DNA of 64,000 nucleotides from Chitinophagales bacterium. GTDB taxonomy: Bacteria; Bacteroidota; Bacteroidia; Chitinophagales; UBA8649. Shown here piece by piece: positions 27,763 to 36,599 of the stretch; position 1 is the stretch's first letter, and each line of letters opens with the position of its first letter. A program made the translations under genes and the position numbers. The stretch covers positions 186,001 through 250,000 of the forward strand of contig JACJYT010000002.1 in assembly GCA_020635975.1 (NCBI GenBank). The letters run 5' to 3'. The notes beneath the pieces were generated by a model. The model did not search any database and was not told the origin of the DNA. It saw only the letters and a list, made by a program, of their open reading frames with translations.

Positions 27763-30700
27763 ATGTTCGATAATATTATCGCTTATTCGGTAAAGAATAA
27801 GTTTGTTATAGGGCTTTTTGTAGCAGCCCTCATAGTGTGGGGATTATTTTCTCTCAAACAGCTACCTATAGATGCTGTCCCAGATATAACTAATAATCAA
27901 GTACAGATAATTACTATTTCACCAACTCTGGCTACACAAGAAATAGAGCAATTTATTACCACTCCTGTTGAACTTGCCTTACAGAGCCTACAACAAACAG
28001 AGGAGATAAGGTCTATTTCTCGCTTTGGCTTGTCGGTAGTTACCGTTGTCTTTGCTGAAGATTACGATATATATCTGGCTCGTCAGTTAGTCAATGAAAA
28101 ACTGAAAGAAGCAGAAGAAGATATTCCCGAAGGTTTAGGAACACCTGAAATGGCTCCGCTTTCTACTGGTTTAGGTGAAATATATCAATATGTAGTTCGA
28201 CCACAAGAAGGTTTTGAAGAAGAATATTCTCCAACAGAATTAAGAAGTATTCAAGATTGGATAGTTACCCGTCAGTTATTGGGGATAGAAGGAGTAGCAG
28301 AAGTTAATTCAATGGGAGGTTTCTTGAAGCAGTATGAAGTTGCTGTAAATCCCATATTGCTCAAATCTTTAGAAATAAGCATTACTGATATTTTTTCAGC
28401 TTTAGAAAAAAGCAATGAAAACACGGGTGGAGCATATATTGAGAAAAACTCAAATGCCTACTATATTCGTTCAGAAGGTTTAGTCAAATCTTTAGATGAC
28501 ATTGGAAATATTGTTGTGAATGATATGGGTAATGTTCCTGTCTTAGTAAAAGATGTGGCAACTGTACAATTTGGGAAAGCCCCTCGATATGGAGCATTAG
28601 TAAGAGACGGTGAAGAAGTAGTTGGTGGCAAGGTAATGATGTTCAAAGGAGCAAACTCTGCACAAGTAACTGAGTTAGTGAAAGAACGAGTTATTCAAAT
28701 TCAAAAGTCATTACCTGAAGGAGTGATTATTGAACCTTACTTGGTACGAGATAAGTTAGTTAGTACCGCCATAGGTACTGTTAAAAAGAATCTCATAGAA
28801 GGAGGGCTTATTGTCATTTTTATTTTGGTCTTGCTTTTAGGAAACTGGAGAGCAGGACTGATAGTTGCTTCTGTCATTCCATTAGCCATGTTGTTTGCTG
28901 TTTCAATGATGAATCTCTTCGGAATTTCCGCTAACTTAATGAGTTTAGGAGCTATTGATTTTGGGCTTATTGTTGATGGTGCAGTTATTATAGTAGAGGC
29001 AATTGTACACCGATTGCAAATTAACAAAGCAGGCAAAATCCTATCTCAATCAGAAATGGATGATGAAGTCATTACTTCTTCTCAAAAAATAAGAAGTTCA
29101 GCTGCCTTTGGCGAAATTATTATCCTAATGGTATACATACCGATTTTAGCCTTAGTTGGAATAGAAGGTAAAATGTTTAAGCCAATGGCTCAAACGGTAA
29201 TGCTTGCCATTGCAGGTGCGTTAATTTTGTCGTTGACCTATGTACCTATGATGGCTGCATTGGTCCTCAATAAAAAGGTGGTCAATAAAGAAACGATTGC
29301 AGATAAAATTATTGCATTTTTTTATAGAGGCTATGAACCTATATTAAATGCGGCACTTCGCTTCAAGACTATCTTCGTAAGTGCGACCATTGTCGCATTT
29401 CTAATCAGTCTATTCGTTTTCAGTAGAATGGGTGGCGAGTTCATTCCTACCTTAGAAGAAGGTGACTTAGCAATGCAGCATATTTTACCGCCTGGTAGTT
29501 CTATATCACAAAGTGTCGAAACTGCCAAGATGATTCAAAACAAACTTCTAAAAGACTTTCCAGAAATAGAAGATGTGGTTGCCAATATAGGTTCGGCAGA
29601 AATTCCTACTGACCCAATGCCTGTTGAGATTGCGGATTATGTATTAGTAATGAAGCCAAAATTAGAATGGACCTCAGCAAATAACAGGCAAGAAATGTTT
29701 GAAAAATTAGAAGAGTCCTTACATAGCATTCCAGGGGTGGGATTTGAATTTTCTCAACCTATACAATTACGTTTTAATGAATTGATGACAGGCTCTAAAG
29801 CTGACATTGCTATAAAATTGTTTGGTGATGATTTAGACCTATTGTTTCAAAATGCCACTAAAGCAGAAAACATTATTAAGCAAATAGAAGGCGTGGGGAC
29901 GGTAAACGTAGAACAAACAATTGGAATGCCACAAATAATAGTGAACTATGACTATCAGCGAATGGCACAATATGGTATACATATTCAAGAGGTCAATCAG
30001 GTAATTCGTGCATCTTTTGCAGGGGAAAAGGCAGGTACTATTTATGAGGGGGACAAACGATTTGACGTAGTCATTCGCTTAAATGAAGAGAATCGGAAGG
30101 GAATAGGGGATGTAGAGAACCTCTTTATATCACTTAATAATGGCAGTCAAATTCCACTAAACAGTGTAGCCAACGTAGATTTGATAGATGCACCTATGCA
30201 GGTGTCAAGAGAAAATACCAATAGAAGAATTGTCATTGGAGTAAACGTTGGAAATACAGATGTGGAATCTTTGGTTGAAAAAATTCAAACAGAATTGGAT
30301 GCCAAAGTTCAACTTCCAACAGGTTATTATTTCACCTATGGAGGGCAGTTTGAAAACCTAAAAGCCGCCAATGCACGACTTTCAATTGCCGTGCCTATGG
30401 CATTAGCTCTAATATTTATCCTACTGTATTTCACCTTTGGTTCATTATCGCAAGCAGCATTGATTTTTACCGCTATTCCGTTATCAGGTATAGGAGGTAT
30501 ATGGGCATTGCAGCTCAGAGGGTTACCTTTCAGTATTTCAGCAGGTATTGGCTTCATTGCTCTTTTCGGTGTAGCAGTCCTTAATGGGATTGTTCTTATT
30601 GGCTATTTTAATCAACTTAAAAAGGAAGGAATGTCCGATATAAAAGAAAGAATAACTACTGGTACTAAAGTTAGATTAAGACCCGTTTTAATGACAGCAG

Positions 30701-32082
30701 CAGTAGCTTCATTTGGTTTTTTACCTATGGCAATTTCTACTTCAGGTGGGGCTGAAGTACAGAGACCTTTGGCAACCGTTGTAATGGGCGGTTTACTAAC
30801 AGCAACCTTTTTAACCTTAGTTGTTTTGCCTATATTCTATTATTGGTTGGAAAAATGGAATGAAACGAAATCAAACCATTCAATGGTATCGAAAGGCAGC
30901 GTCTTCGCTTTGATATTGATGCTTGGTTTAACTTTTCCTGTTGAAGCGCAAAACAGACCTATTGATTTGGAAAGTGCTATTTCAATGGCATTAAGTAATC
31001 ACCCAAATATTAAGGCAGCAGAATTGGATTTAGAGAAGAATAAATCCCTACAAAACTTAAAATATAATTTGGGCACAACTGAAATAGCTTATCAAGGGGA
31101 TGGTTTGTTTGATAAAGAATTTGGTCAACAAGTAAACCAAATTGGTATTGTTCAAAATTTTTCAAGTCCGAGTATTACTAAAGCTCAGAATAAATTACAA
31201 GATGCCTATACCAATCAAAGTAGCACTCAGAAACAACTTACTGAAAATGAACTTAAATGGAAGGTCAAACAAATCTATTTTGATATTCAATATAAGATAG
31301 AGTTAGGGAAACTTTATCGGAACCTTGTTTCCTTGTATGAAGAATATTATGAGAAAGCTACAGTAAGAGTTCAGTTGGGAGCAGCAAACCCAATCGAGAA
31401 GTTCACTCTAAAATCTAAATGGCAAGAGTATAAATTACTCTTAAATCAAGTAGAAATGGAAATAATTAATCTAAATAGTCAATTTCAATTGTTGCTAAAT
31501 ACGGATGAGTTGGTTACCCCTTCTGATAGCCTATTTGCTTTAAAATATTCTACCAAAGTAGAATTGGCTACGAATCCAATCATTTTGAGAAGTCAGCAAG
31601 ACATTGCTATTGAAACAGCCAAAGTAGACGTATTAAAATCTGAGTTAAAACCCAGCTTTAACATTGGCTATGCTTCTCAGCGTTTTTATGAGGGGGGATG
31701 GCTTTATGCAATGGAGGCTGGTGTTTCCTTTAATCTTTTTAATGGTCAAACGAGAAAGCGTATTAATGCTCAGAAAATACAAATTGATATTGAAAACTAC
31801 CAGTATCAAAGTAAACTACTTACATTCAAGCAAATCCAATTAGAAACACTAAATACATTAGCCATGTATGAAGTAGGAGTTGTGTTTTACAAAGACCAAA
31901 TAGAGAGTATTAATCCAGAGATTGAAAGGATAAGTCAATTGAATTATCAAGCAGGTGAAATATCATACTTAGAATTGTTAAGCACTTTGCAAATAATGGC
32001 AACAAACAACAAAAATTATTGGGAACAGATAGTCTCCTATAACAAAGCAGTAGCCGATTATCAATTTCTTACAAATCAATAA
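27763..32082 (+). CDS. czcA: Heavy-metal RND pump fused to a TolC-like outer-membrane channel (CzcA-TolC)
   Basis: This 1439-residue protein joins two normally separate parts of a metal efflux system. Residues 1-1035 are an RND transporter of the heavy-metal type: an N-terminal helix, large periplasmic loops, and the proton-relay helix DFGLIVDGAVIIVEA, whose Asp/Asp/Glu pattern fits divalent-cation (Co/Zn/Cd) pumps rather than Cu/Ag pumps. At 1041-1063 an internal signal-like segment (MVSKGSVFALILMLG to VEAQ) begins a TolC-like domain of about 375 residues with long helical hairpins. This fusion is known in Bacteroidota. It probably exports divalent metal directly across the outer membrane with the adaptor encoded next. 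The frame is continuous through the junction. Confidence 0.93.
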   Translation: MFDNIIAYSVKNKFVIGLFVAALIVWGLFSLKQLPIDAVPDITNNQVQIITISPTLATQEIEQFITTPVELALQSLQQTEEIRSISRFGLSVVTVVFAEDYDIYLARQLVNEKLKEAEEDIPEGLGTPEMAPLSTGLGEIYQYVVRPQEGFEEEYSPTELRSIQDWIVTRQLLGIEGVAEVNSMGGFLKQYEVAVNPILLKSLEISITDIFSALEKSNENTGGAYIEKNSNAYYIRSEGLVKSLDDIGNIVVNDMGNVPVLVKDVATVQFGKAPRYGALVRDGEEVVGGKVMMFKGANSAQVTELVKERVIQIQKSLPEGVIIEPYLVRDKLVSTAIGTVKKNLIEGGLIVIFILVLLLGNWRAGLIVASVIPLAMLFAVSMMNLFGISANLMSLGAIDFGLIVDGAVIIVEAIVHRLQINKAGKILSQSEMDDEVITSSQKIRSSAAFGEIIILMVYIPILALVGIEGKMFKPMAQTVMLAIAGALILSLTYVPMMAALVLNKKVVNKETIADKIIAFFYRGYEPILNAALRFKTIFVSATIVAFLISLFVFSRMGGEFIPTLEEGDLAMQHILPPGSSISQSVETAKMIQNKLLKDFPEIEDVVANIGSAEIPTDPMPVEIADYVLVMKPKLEWTSANNRQEMFEKLEESLHSIPGVGFEFSQPIQLRFNELMTGSKADIAIKLFGDDLDLLFQNATKAENIIKQIEGVGTVNVEQTIGMPQIIVNYDYQRMAQYGIHIQEVNQVIRASFAGEKAGTIYEGDKRFDVVIRLNEENRKGIGDVENLFISLNNGSQIPLNSVANVDLIDAPMQVSRENTNRRIVIGVNVGNTDVESLVEKIQTELDAKVQLPTGYYFTYGGQFENLKAANARLSIAVPMALALIFILLYFTFGSLSQAALIFTAIPLSGIGGIWALQLRGLPFSISAGIGFIALFGVAVLNGIVLIGYFNQLKKEGMSDIKERITTGTKVRLRPVLMTAAVASFGFLPMAISTSGGAEVQRPLATVVMGGLLTATFLTLVVLPIFYYWLEKWNETKSNHSMVSKGSVFALILMLGLTFPVEAQNRPIDLESAISMALSNHPNIKAAELDLEKNKSLQNLKYNLGTTEIAYQGDGLFDKEFGQQVNQIGIVQNFSSPSITKAQNKLQDAYTNQSSTQKQLTENELKWKVKQIYFDIQYKIELGKLYRNLVSLYEEYYEKATVRVQLGAANPIEKFTLKSKWQEYKLLLNQVEMEIINLNSQFQLLLNTDELVTPSDSLFALKYSTKVELATNPIILRSQQDIAIETAKVDVLKSELKPSFNIGYASQRFYEGGWLYAMEAGVSFNLFNGQTRKRINAQKIQIDIENYQYQSKLLTFKQIQLETLNTLAMYEVGVVFYKDQIESINPEIERISQLNYQAGEISYLELLSTLQIMATNNKNYWEQIVSYNKAVADYQFLTNQ

Positions 32083-32093
32083 AAGATAAAACA

Positions 32094-33314
32094 ATGAATA
32101 ATTTAAAATATATTATCCCAATACTAATTATACTATTAATTTCTTCGTGTAGTCATGACCATAGCGAAGGAGACGAACACAATCACGGAGAAGAAGAAAC
32201 TTCTCATTCTGATAATGACAAACATAACCACGGAGAAGAAGAACACCAAGAAGGTTTATTCCTAACCAAAGACCAAGCTGAAACAATAGGCTTAAAGTTT
32301 GGTGATTTGTCTACTATTAAAGTGAATGATTTTGTAAAAGCAACAGGCACATTAGGGTTGCCCCCAAATGCTTACTCATCGGTTTCCACAAAAACAAGCG
32401 GAATAATTGTCGGTACGAAAAAATTTGTTGAAGGTAATTACATCGAAAAAGGTACTATAATTGCCTACCTCGAAAATGCTGATTTTATAATTACCCAACA
32501 AGATTATTTAGAAGCTAAGGCAAAATTAGAACTAATACGATTGGAAGTAGAAAGACAAAAAACCTTGGTAGAATCCAATGCAGGAGTAACTAAAAACTTG
32601 CAAAATGCCGAGGCAGAGCTTGCTATGTTTGAAGCCAAAACTGAAGGTCTTGCAAAACAACTTTCCTTTTTGGGAATATCAATTTCTAACCTATCACCCA
32701 ATACAATAAGACAGCAAATTGGCATTGTTGCTCCCATGAGTGGCTATATTTCTAAAATTAATTTTCACAATGGCATGTTTGCCCAGCCCTCTATTGCTTT
32801 ATTGGATATTATATCTTCAGAGCATTTACATTTAGAATTGGATGTATTTGAGAAGGATATTTCCCTTATTCAAGAAGGTCAAAAAATTAGTTACACGGTT
32901 CCTGCTCTTGGTCAAACTATCTATTATGGTAGTGTTAATGTAATTGGTAAAGAGTTCAATTCTGATTCAAAAACAATTCGTGTCCATGGACATTTAGGTG
33001 ATGTGAAACCTCAATTCTTGAAGGACCTGTTTATCAATGCTAAGATATTTCTCGATAATTCAGAAACCACAGCATTACCAGAAAATGCTATAATTAGAGA
33101 CGGAGAGAGTACTTATATCTATGTGGCTCGCAATGAAAAGGAAACCACTGAAATTGAGTTTGAAAAGATTAATGTAGTTCCAGGCTCAACAGAAAATGGT
33201 TATACTTCGGTTAAACTGATAGATGTAATTCCTGATGAAATGCAAATAGTAACTAAAGGTGCATATTTCATATATGCTCAGTCAAAAGCGGGAGAGTTAG
33301 AACACGAACATTAA
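32094..33314 (+). CDS. czcB: RND efflux periplasmic adaptor, CzcB/CusB-like, His-rich
   Basis: This 406-residue membrane-fusion protein bridges the RND pump and the channel. A lipobox (LLISSCSH, Cys about 19) anchors it. Right after it come His-rich repeats (HDHSEGDEHNHGEEE, HNHGEEEHQEG) able to bind metal. The core has a barrel-sandwich part (VSTKTSGIIVGTKKFVEGNYIEKGT), a helical hairpin (about 140-195), a second lipoyl half (GIVAPMSGYISKINFHNGMFAQP) and a beta-barrel domain. It starts 11 bp after czcA, so it is in the same operon. Zinc/cobalt/cadmium are the likely substrates from the pump motif. Confidence 0.92.
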   Translation: MNNLKYIIPILIILLISSCSHDHSEGDEHNHGEEETSHSDNDKHNHGEEEHQEGLFLTKDQAETIGLKFGDLSTIKVNDFVKATGTLGLPPNAYSSVSTKTSGIIVGTKKFVEGNYIEKGTIIAYLENADFIITQQDYLEAKAKLELIRLEVERQKTLVESNAGVTKNLQNAEAELAMFEAKTEGLAKQLSFLGISISNLSPNTIRQQIGIVAPMSGYISKINFHNGMFAQPSIALLDIISSEHLHLELDVFEKDISLIQEGQKISYTVPALGQTIYYGSVNVIGKEFNSDSKTIRVHGHLGDVKPQFLKDLFINAKIFLDNSETTALPENAIIRDGESTYIYVARNEKETTEIEFEKINVVPGSTENGYTSVKLIDVIPDEMQIVTKGAYFIYAQSKAGELEHEH

Positions 33315-33325
33315 AACCAAACATT

Positions 33326-33937
33326 ATGTACTTATTTATATTTTTCATCCTTTACTTCCTATTGGTATTTGCACTAAGGTCGTTCATTCTTTGGAAAAAG
33401 ACCAATGTCAATCCACTCACATTTAACAAAGGGGATGATGCCCATGGCTACAATGGGAAAGTCTTCGGTATTATTTCTATCATAGAGCTGATAATAGTAT
33501 CTATTTATGCTTTTATCCCAAGTTGGCATAAGTTTCTTTTACCATTTTGGTATTTAGAAAACGAATATTTGGCGTATGTCGGTTGGGTGTTACTCATAGT
33601 TTCATTATTATTCGTGTGGTTTGCTCAGGGCAATATGAGAGATTCTTGGCGTATTGGCATAGATGAAGAAAATAAAACAGATTTAATAACCCATGGCTTC
33701 TTCTCCTTTTCACGCAATCCTATTTTTTTAGGAATAATAATAGCCAATATTGGATTGTTCTTAGTCTTACCTAACGCTTTTACTTTACTAATCATAACAT
33801 TATCTACAGTTAGCATTAATACTCAAATCAGATTAGAAGAAGAATTTCTAAAAAAAGAATTTGGCAATCATTATGCTCAATATCAATCTAAAGTTAATAG
33901 ATGGATAACCTTTAAATTTCCTAACAATGATAAATAA
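33326..33937 (+). CDS. ICMT/PEMT-like membrane methyltransferase family protein
   Basis: The 203-residue protein has about five membrane helices and the C-terminal motif of isoprenylcysteine/phospholipid methyltransferases: LITHGFFSFSRNPIFLGIIIANIG, and later RLEEEFLKKEFGNHYAQYQSKV. Such proteins use S-adenosylmethionine and modify lipids or protein ends. They are often found next to metal-resistance genes in Bacteroidota, but their role there is not established. It lies 11 bp after the adaptor gene and overlaps the start of the P-type ATPase by 11 bp. Confidence 0.82.
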   Translation: MYLFIFFILYFLLVFALRSFILWKKTNVNPLTFNKGDDAHGYNGKVFGIISIIELIIVSIYAFIPSWHKFLLPFWYLENEYLAYVGWVLLIVSLLFVWFAQGNMRDSWRIGIDEENKTDLITHGFFSFSRNPIFLGIIIANIGLFLVLPNAFTLLIITLSTVSINTQIRLEEEFLKKEFGNHYAQYQSKVNRWITFKFPNNDK

Positions 33938-35933
33938 AAAGCATATACATAATTATGATGAAAACGGAAAGCAAACCTGTTGTTCTTTAGAGGAAAAAAT
34001 AAATATCCAAGCTGACTCCCCTTTAGTTCAATCGAATGAAGATGGTCACGACCACTCGCATAGTGCATCAGGTACTTGGAAAGAATACTTACCAGCGATT
34101 ATAAGTTTTGTATTGCTTATTTCTGGAATAACTATGGACTACTTTGATGTAATGTTCTTTAAAGATTGGGTGAGATTATCTTGGTATATTATTGCCTACA
34201 TTCCAGTTGGATTACCAGTTATTAAAGAAGGACTTAAAGTGCTAATGAAAGGTGACGTGTTTACGGAGTTTTTCTTGATGAGTATTGCTACAATAGGTGC
34301 TTTTGCAATTGATGAACAACCAGAAGGAGTTGCAGTAATGCTCTTCTATGCCGTTGGTGAATTGTTTCAAGGTGCGGCTGTAAGACGAGCAAAAGATAAT
34401 ATTAAAGCCCTTTTAGATGTAAGACCTAAAATTGCAAGTGTTTTTAGAAATGGTTCTTTTATTGAAGTCAATCCGAGTGAGGTAAATATTGAAGAAACGA
34501 TTCAAGTGAAGGTTGGCGAAAAAGTGCCATTGGATGGTGTTTTACTTTCGGATAAGGCAAGTTTAAATACTGCAGCTATAACTGGAGAAAGTAAACCGCA
34601 AAATATTTTACAAGGAGAAAATGTATTGGCAGGCTCTATCAATATGGATGGTGTAATTGAGATTTCAACCTCCAAGCTCTTTAAAGACAGTTCTGTATCT
34701 CGAATCTTAGAACTCGTACAAAATGCTACTTCTAAAAAAGCAAAAACAGAATTATTAATAAGAAGGTTAGCAAAAATCTACACCCCAATAGTGGTCTTTT
34801 TAGCCATTGCAGTTTGCTTCCTACCTTACTTTTTTGTTGATGATTATGTTTTAAGAGATTGGTTGTATAGTGCTTTAATCTTCTTAGTAATATCTTGCCC
34901 TTGTGCGTTGGTTATTTCTATCCCTTTGGGTTATTTTGGCGGTTTAGGGGTTGCTTCCAAAAATGGTATTCTCTTTAAAGGGGCAACTTATATGGATAAG
35001 TTGAAGGAAGTAAATACTATGGTGATGGATAAAACAGGAACGGTTACCAAAGGTGTTTTTAAAATCAGTCAAATCAAAACTTTTAATAGGTGGACCGAAG
35101 AATCATTAATGCCTATAATTTTAGCTATTGAGTCTAAATCTACCCACCCTATTGCTAAAGCAATAATGGAATACCAATTAAAAATTCCAATAGCTGAAGC
35201 TACAGATATTAAGGAAATAGCTGGGAAAGGATTAACTGGATTAGTGGATGGTAAAAATGTTGTCATAGGAAATCAGAAACTGATGCAACAGTTCAGCATA
35301 TCAACACCATCTGAAATTGAAGAAATAGTTGAATCAAATGTATTGGTTGCTGTAGATGGAGAATTTGCAGGTTTCATAACCATTGCGGATGAAATGAAGG
35401 AAGATGCTAAAGAAACTATTGCTGCTTTTAAAAATGCAGGAATTAACTACATTATGATGCTTTCAGGAGATAAAGATAGTATCACTCAAAAAGTTGCTAA
35501 AGAATTAGGTATATCCCATGCTAAAGGAGGTTTGTTACCTGAAGATAAATTGAATGAAGTAGAATTATTAAAAAAGGATCACGCCAAAATAATCGCTTTC
35601 ATTGGTGATGGAATTAACGATGCTCCTGTATTGGCAGCAAGTGATGTTGGTATTGCTATGGGAGCTATGGGAAGTGATGTCGCCATTGAAACAGCAGATG
35701 TCATTATTCAGACCGACCAACCTTCAAAAGTTATTTTAGGTATTCAAATTGCTAAATCAACTCAAAGAATCATTTGGCAAAATATATTCTTAGCTTTTGG
35801 AGTAAAAATCATCGTTTTAATTTTAGGAGCAGGAGGATTGGCAACAATGTGGGAAGCCGTTTTTGCAGATGTAGGTGTGGCATTACTGGCAATATTAAAT
35901 GCAATTCGTTTGCAAAAGATGAATTGGAAGTGA
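33927..35933 (+). CDS. P1B-type heavy-metal ATPase (CadA/ZntA-like)
   Basis: This 668-residue inner-membrane ATPase pumps divalent metal from cytoplasm to periplasm. It has the metal-binding CPC motif (ISCPCALVIS, Cys324 and Cys326), the phosphorylated Asp368 in MDKTGTVTKG, the TGES actuator loop (ITGESKPQ), the HP motif (STHPIAKAI) and GDGINDAPVLA. It lacks the common N-terminal GMTCxxC domain; instead the first 50 residues carry a TCC pair and an HDHSHS cluster. The two conserved elements of Zn/Cd/Co ATPases near the last helices (ADVGVALLAILNAIRL) are present. With czcA/czcB it makes a two-stage export route. Confidence 0.93.
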   Translation: MINKKHIHNYDENGKQTCCSLEEKINIQADSPLVQSNEDGHDHSHSASGTWKEYLPAIISFVLLISGITMDYFDVMFFKDWVRLSWYIIAYIPVGLPVIKEGLKVLMKGDVFTEFFLMSIATIGAFAIDEQPEGVAVMLFYAVGELFQGAAVRRAKDNIKALLDVRPKIASVFRNGSFIEVNPSEVNIEETIQVKVGEKVPLDGVLLSDKASLNTAAITGESKPQNILQGENVLAGSINMDGVIEISTSKLFKDSSVSRILELVQNATSKKAKTELLIRRLAKIYTPIVVFLAIAVCFLPYFFVDDYVLRDWLYSALIFLVISCPCALVISIPLGYFGGLGVASKNGILFKGATYMDKLKEVNTMVMDKTGTVTKGVFKISQIKTFNRWTEESLMPIILAIESKSTHPIAKAIMEYQLKIPIAEATDIKEIAGKGLTGLVDGKNVVIGNQKLMQQFSISTPSEIEEIVESNVLVAVDGEFAGFITIADEMKEDAKETIAAFKNAGINYIMMLSGDKDSITQKVAKELGISHAKGGLLPEDKLNEVELLKKDHAKIIAFIGDGINDAPVLAASDVGIAMGAMGSDVAIETADVIIQTDQPSKVILGIQIAKSTQRIIWQNIFLAFGVKIIVLILGAGGLATMWEAVFADVGVALLAILNAIRLQKMNWK

Positions 35934-35975
35934 CTAAGCATAATATCAGGAAGAATTACAAAGATTAAAGTTGCC

Positions 35976-36146
35976 TTAATTTAACTCTATATTAATACAC
36001 TCATTAAGCAAATATTGTAATTCAAAAGGATGTGAGTAGCCAGTTAATTTTTGCCCATTATTTGGATTTGTCCAATCGGTAGAATCTTTTAGAAAAACAA
36101 ACTCTTGAATATCTGTTATTAGTTTTGTGGTATCCTCTTTAGGCGA
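35976..36146 (-). pseudogene. C-terminal remnant of an unknown gene at the island's right end
   Basis: Read leftward this 57-codon stretch is open and ends in a normal stop at 35976-35978: it encodes KEDTTKLITDIQEFVF, then STDWTNPNNGQKLTGY and HPFELQYLLNECINIELN. An upstream stop at 36147-36149 and the lack of a start show that the N-terminal part is gone. The composition is that of a real globular protein C-terminus, but I do not recognise the family. It points to a recombination or deletion breakpoint near 36.15 kb. Confidence 0.45.
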
Positions 36147-36153
36147 TTACCTT

Positions 36154-36275
36154 GTGGTCGGTGTTATCACCGAACCACTTTTCCCATTGGCCTAAGTTCT
36201 CCACCAAATGCTAGTTCAAGTCTTGATCCGCCAATTGATGGAAGTGGCTTACCGAATTTTCGGTAAGGGTGGACC
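36154..36275. other. Pair of strong hairpins in non-coding DNA at the island border
   Basis: GTGGTCGGTG (36154-36163) pairs with CACCGAACCAC (36168-36178) with one bulged A and a TTAT loop. CTTACCGAA (36248-36256) pairs perfectly with TTCGGTAAG (36259-36267) with a 2-base gap, followed by GGTGGACC and TTTTTT. Both contain ACCGAA. Candidate explanations are a terminator for rightward RNA, ends of a decayed small transposon, or a structured RNA. No open frame is present. Confidence 0.4.
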
Positions 36276-36353
36276 TTTTTTAATATCTAGATTTCAGCTT
36301 AAAGTAAAGATAGGAAAATATTTAATTTAAGTAAGATTGATAGCTTTCAAAAT

Positions 36354-36482
36354 TGTAGCTGTAAGCTACATTAGGTAATGTAATCCTTAGCCTACGCTGC
36401 TCGCAAACTAAGGACAACTGGGTCCGAGCAAGTAACTTAGAGCCTGCTTGGGAATAAAGTGCTGTGGTGATAACGCCAAGCA
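36354..36482 (+). ncRNA. Candidate structured RNA with mutually exclusive stems
   Basis: Three adjacent stems can form: TGTAGCT/AGCTACA (36354-36370), CCTTAG/CTAAGG (36385-36413) and CCGAGCA/TGCTTGG (36424-36451, one G-T pair). TGCTTGG can instead pair perfectly with CCAAGCA (36476-36482), so the last two are alternatives. The local base composition is richer in G and C than the surrounding spacer. It lies 118 bp before the TetR gene. It could be a free-standing small RNA (a Bacteroidota 6S-type RNA is one candidate) or a leader switch of the efflux cluster. The strand is assumed from the downstream gene. Confidence 0.35.
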
Positions 36483-36599
36483 AAAAGAAACTATAGAAAA
36501 AATCTTCCCACTAGGTCCCCTTAATGAACTTTTTTATTTCCTCTTTGTTTATGAAAGTATTACTATCAATATTGTTAGTATTATAATCAAATTGTAAGC

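Larger units (their letters stand above)
26776..36147. mobile_element. Putative tRNA-associated heavy-metal resistance island
   Basis: Six rightward genes of metal export (Fur-type regulator, DUF6660-like, czcA-TolC fusion, czcB-like, ICMT-like, P1B ATPase) lie between a tRNA 3' end and a truncated leftward gene fragment. All flanking genes to the left are chromosomal housekeeping types on the other strand. The gene set, the tRNA border and the broken gene at the far end suggest acquisition by horizontal transfer. No integrase, transposase or exact tRNA-end duplication is seen, so the right border is approximate and mobility is inferred. Confidence 0.45.

Noticed and set aside
27763..32082. 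Suspicion that the CzcA-TolC fusion is an assembly artefact.
   Set aside because: The frame is continuous and the same domain order is known for metal RND pumps in Bacteroidota.
36050..36064. TTTGCCCATTATTTG taken as the right attachment core matching 26826-26840.
   Set aside because: The match is short, AT-rich, has one mismatch and lies inside the gene remnant, so chance is quite possible; kept only as a weak note.
36410..36455. Possible duplicate of the tRNA 3' end (right attachment site) at GGGTCCGAGC.
   Set aside because: It shares only short pieces with the tRNA sequence GGTTCGAGCCC and lacks the T-arm and acceptor sequence, so it is not a convincing attR copy.
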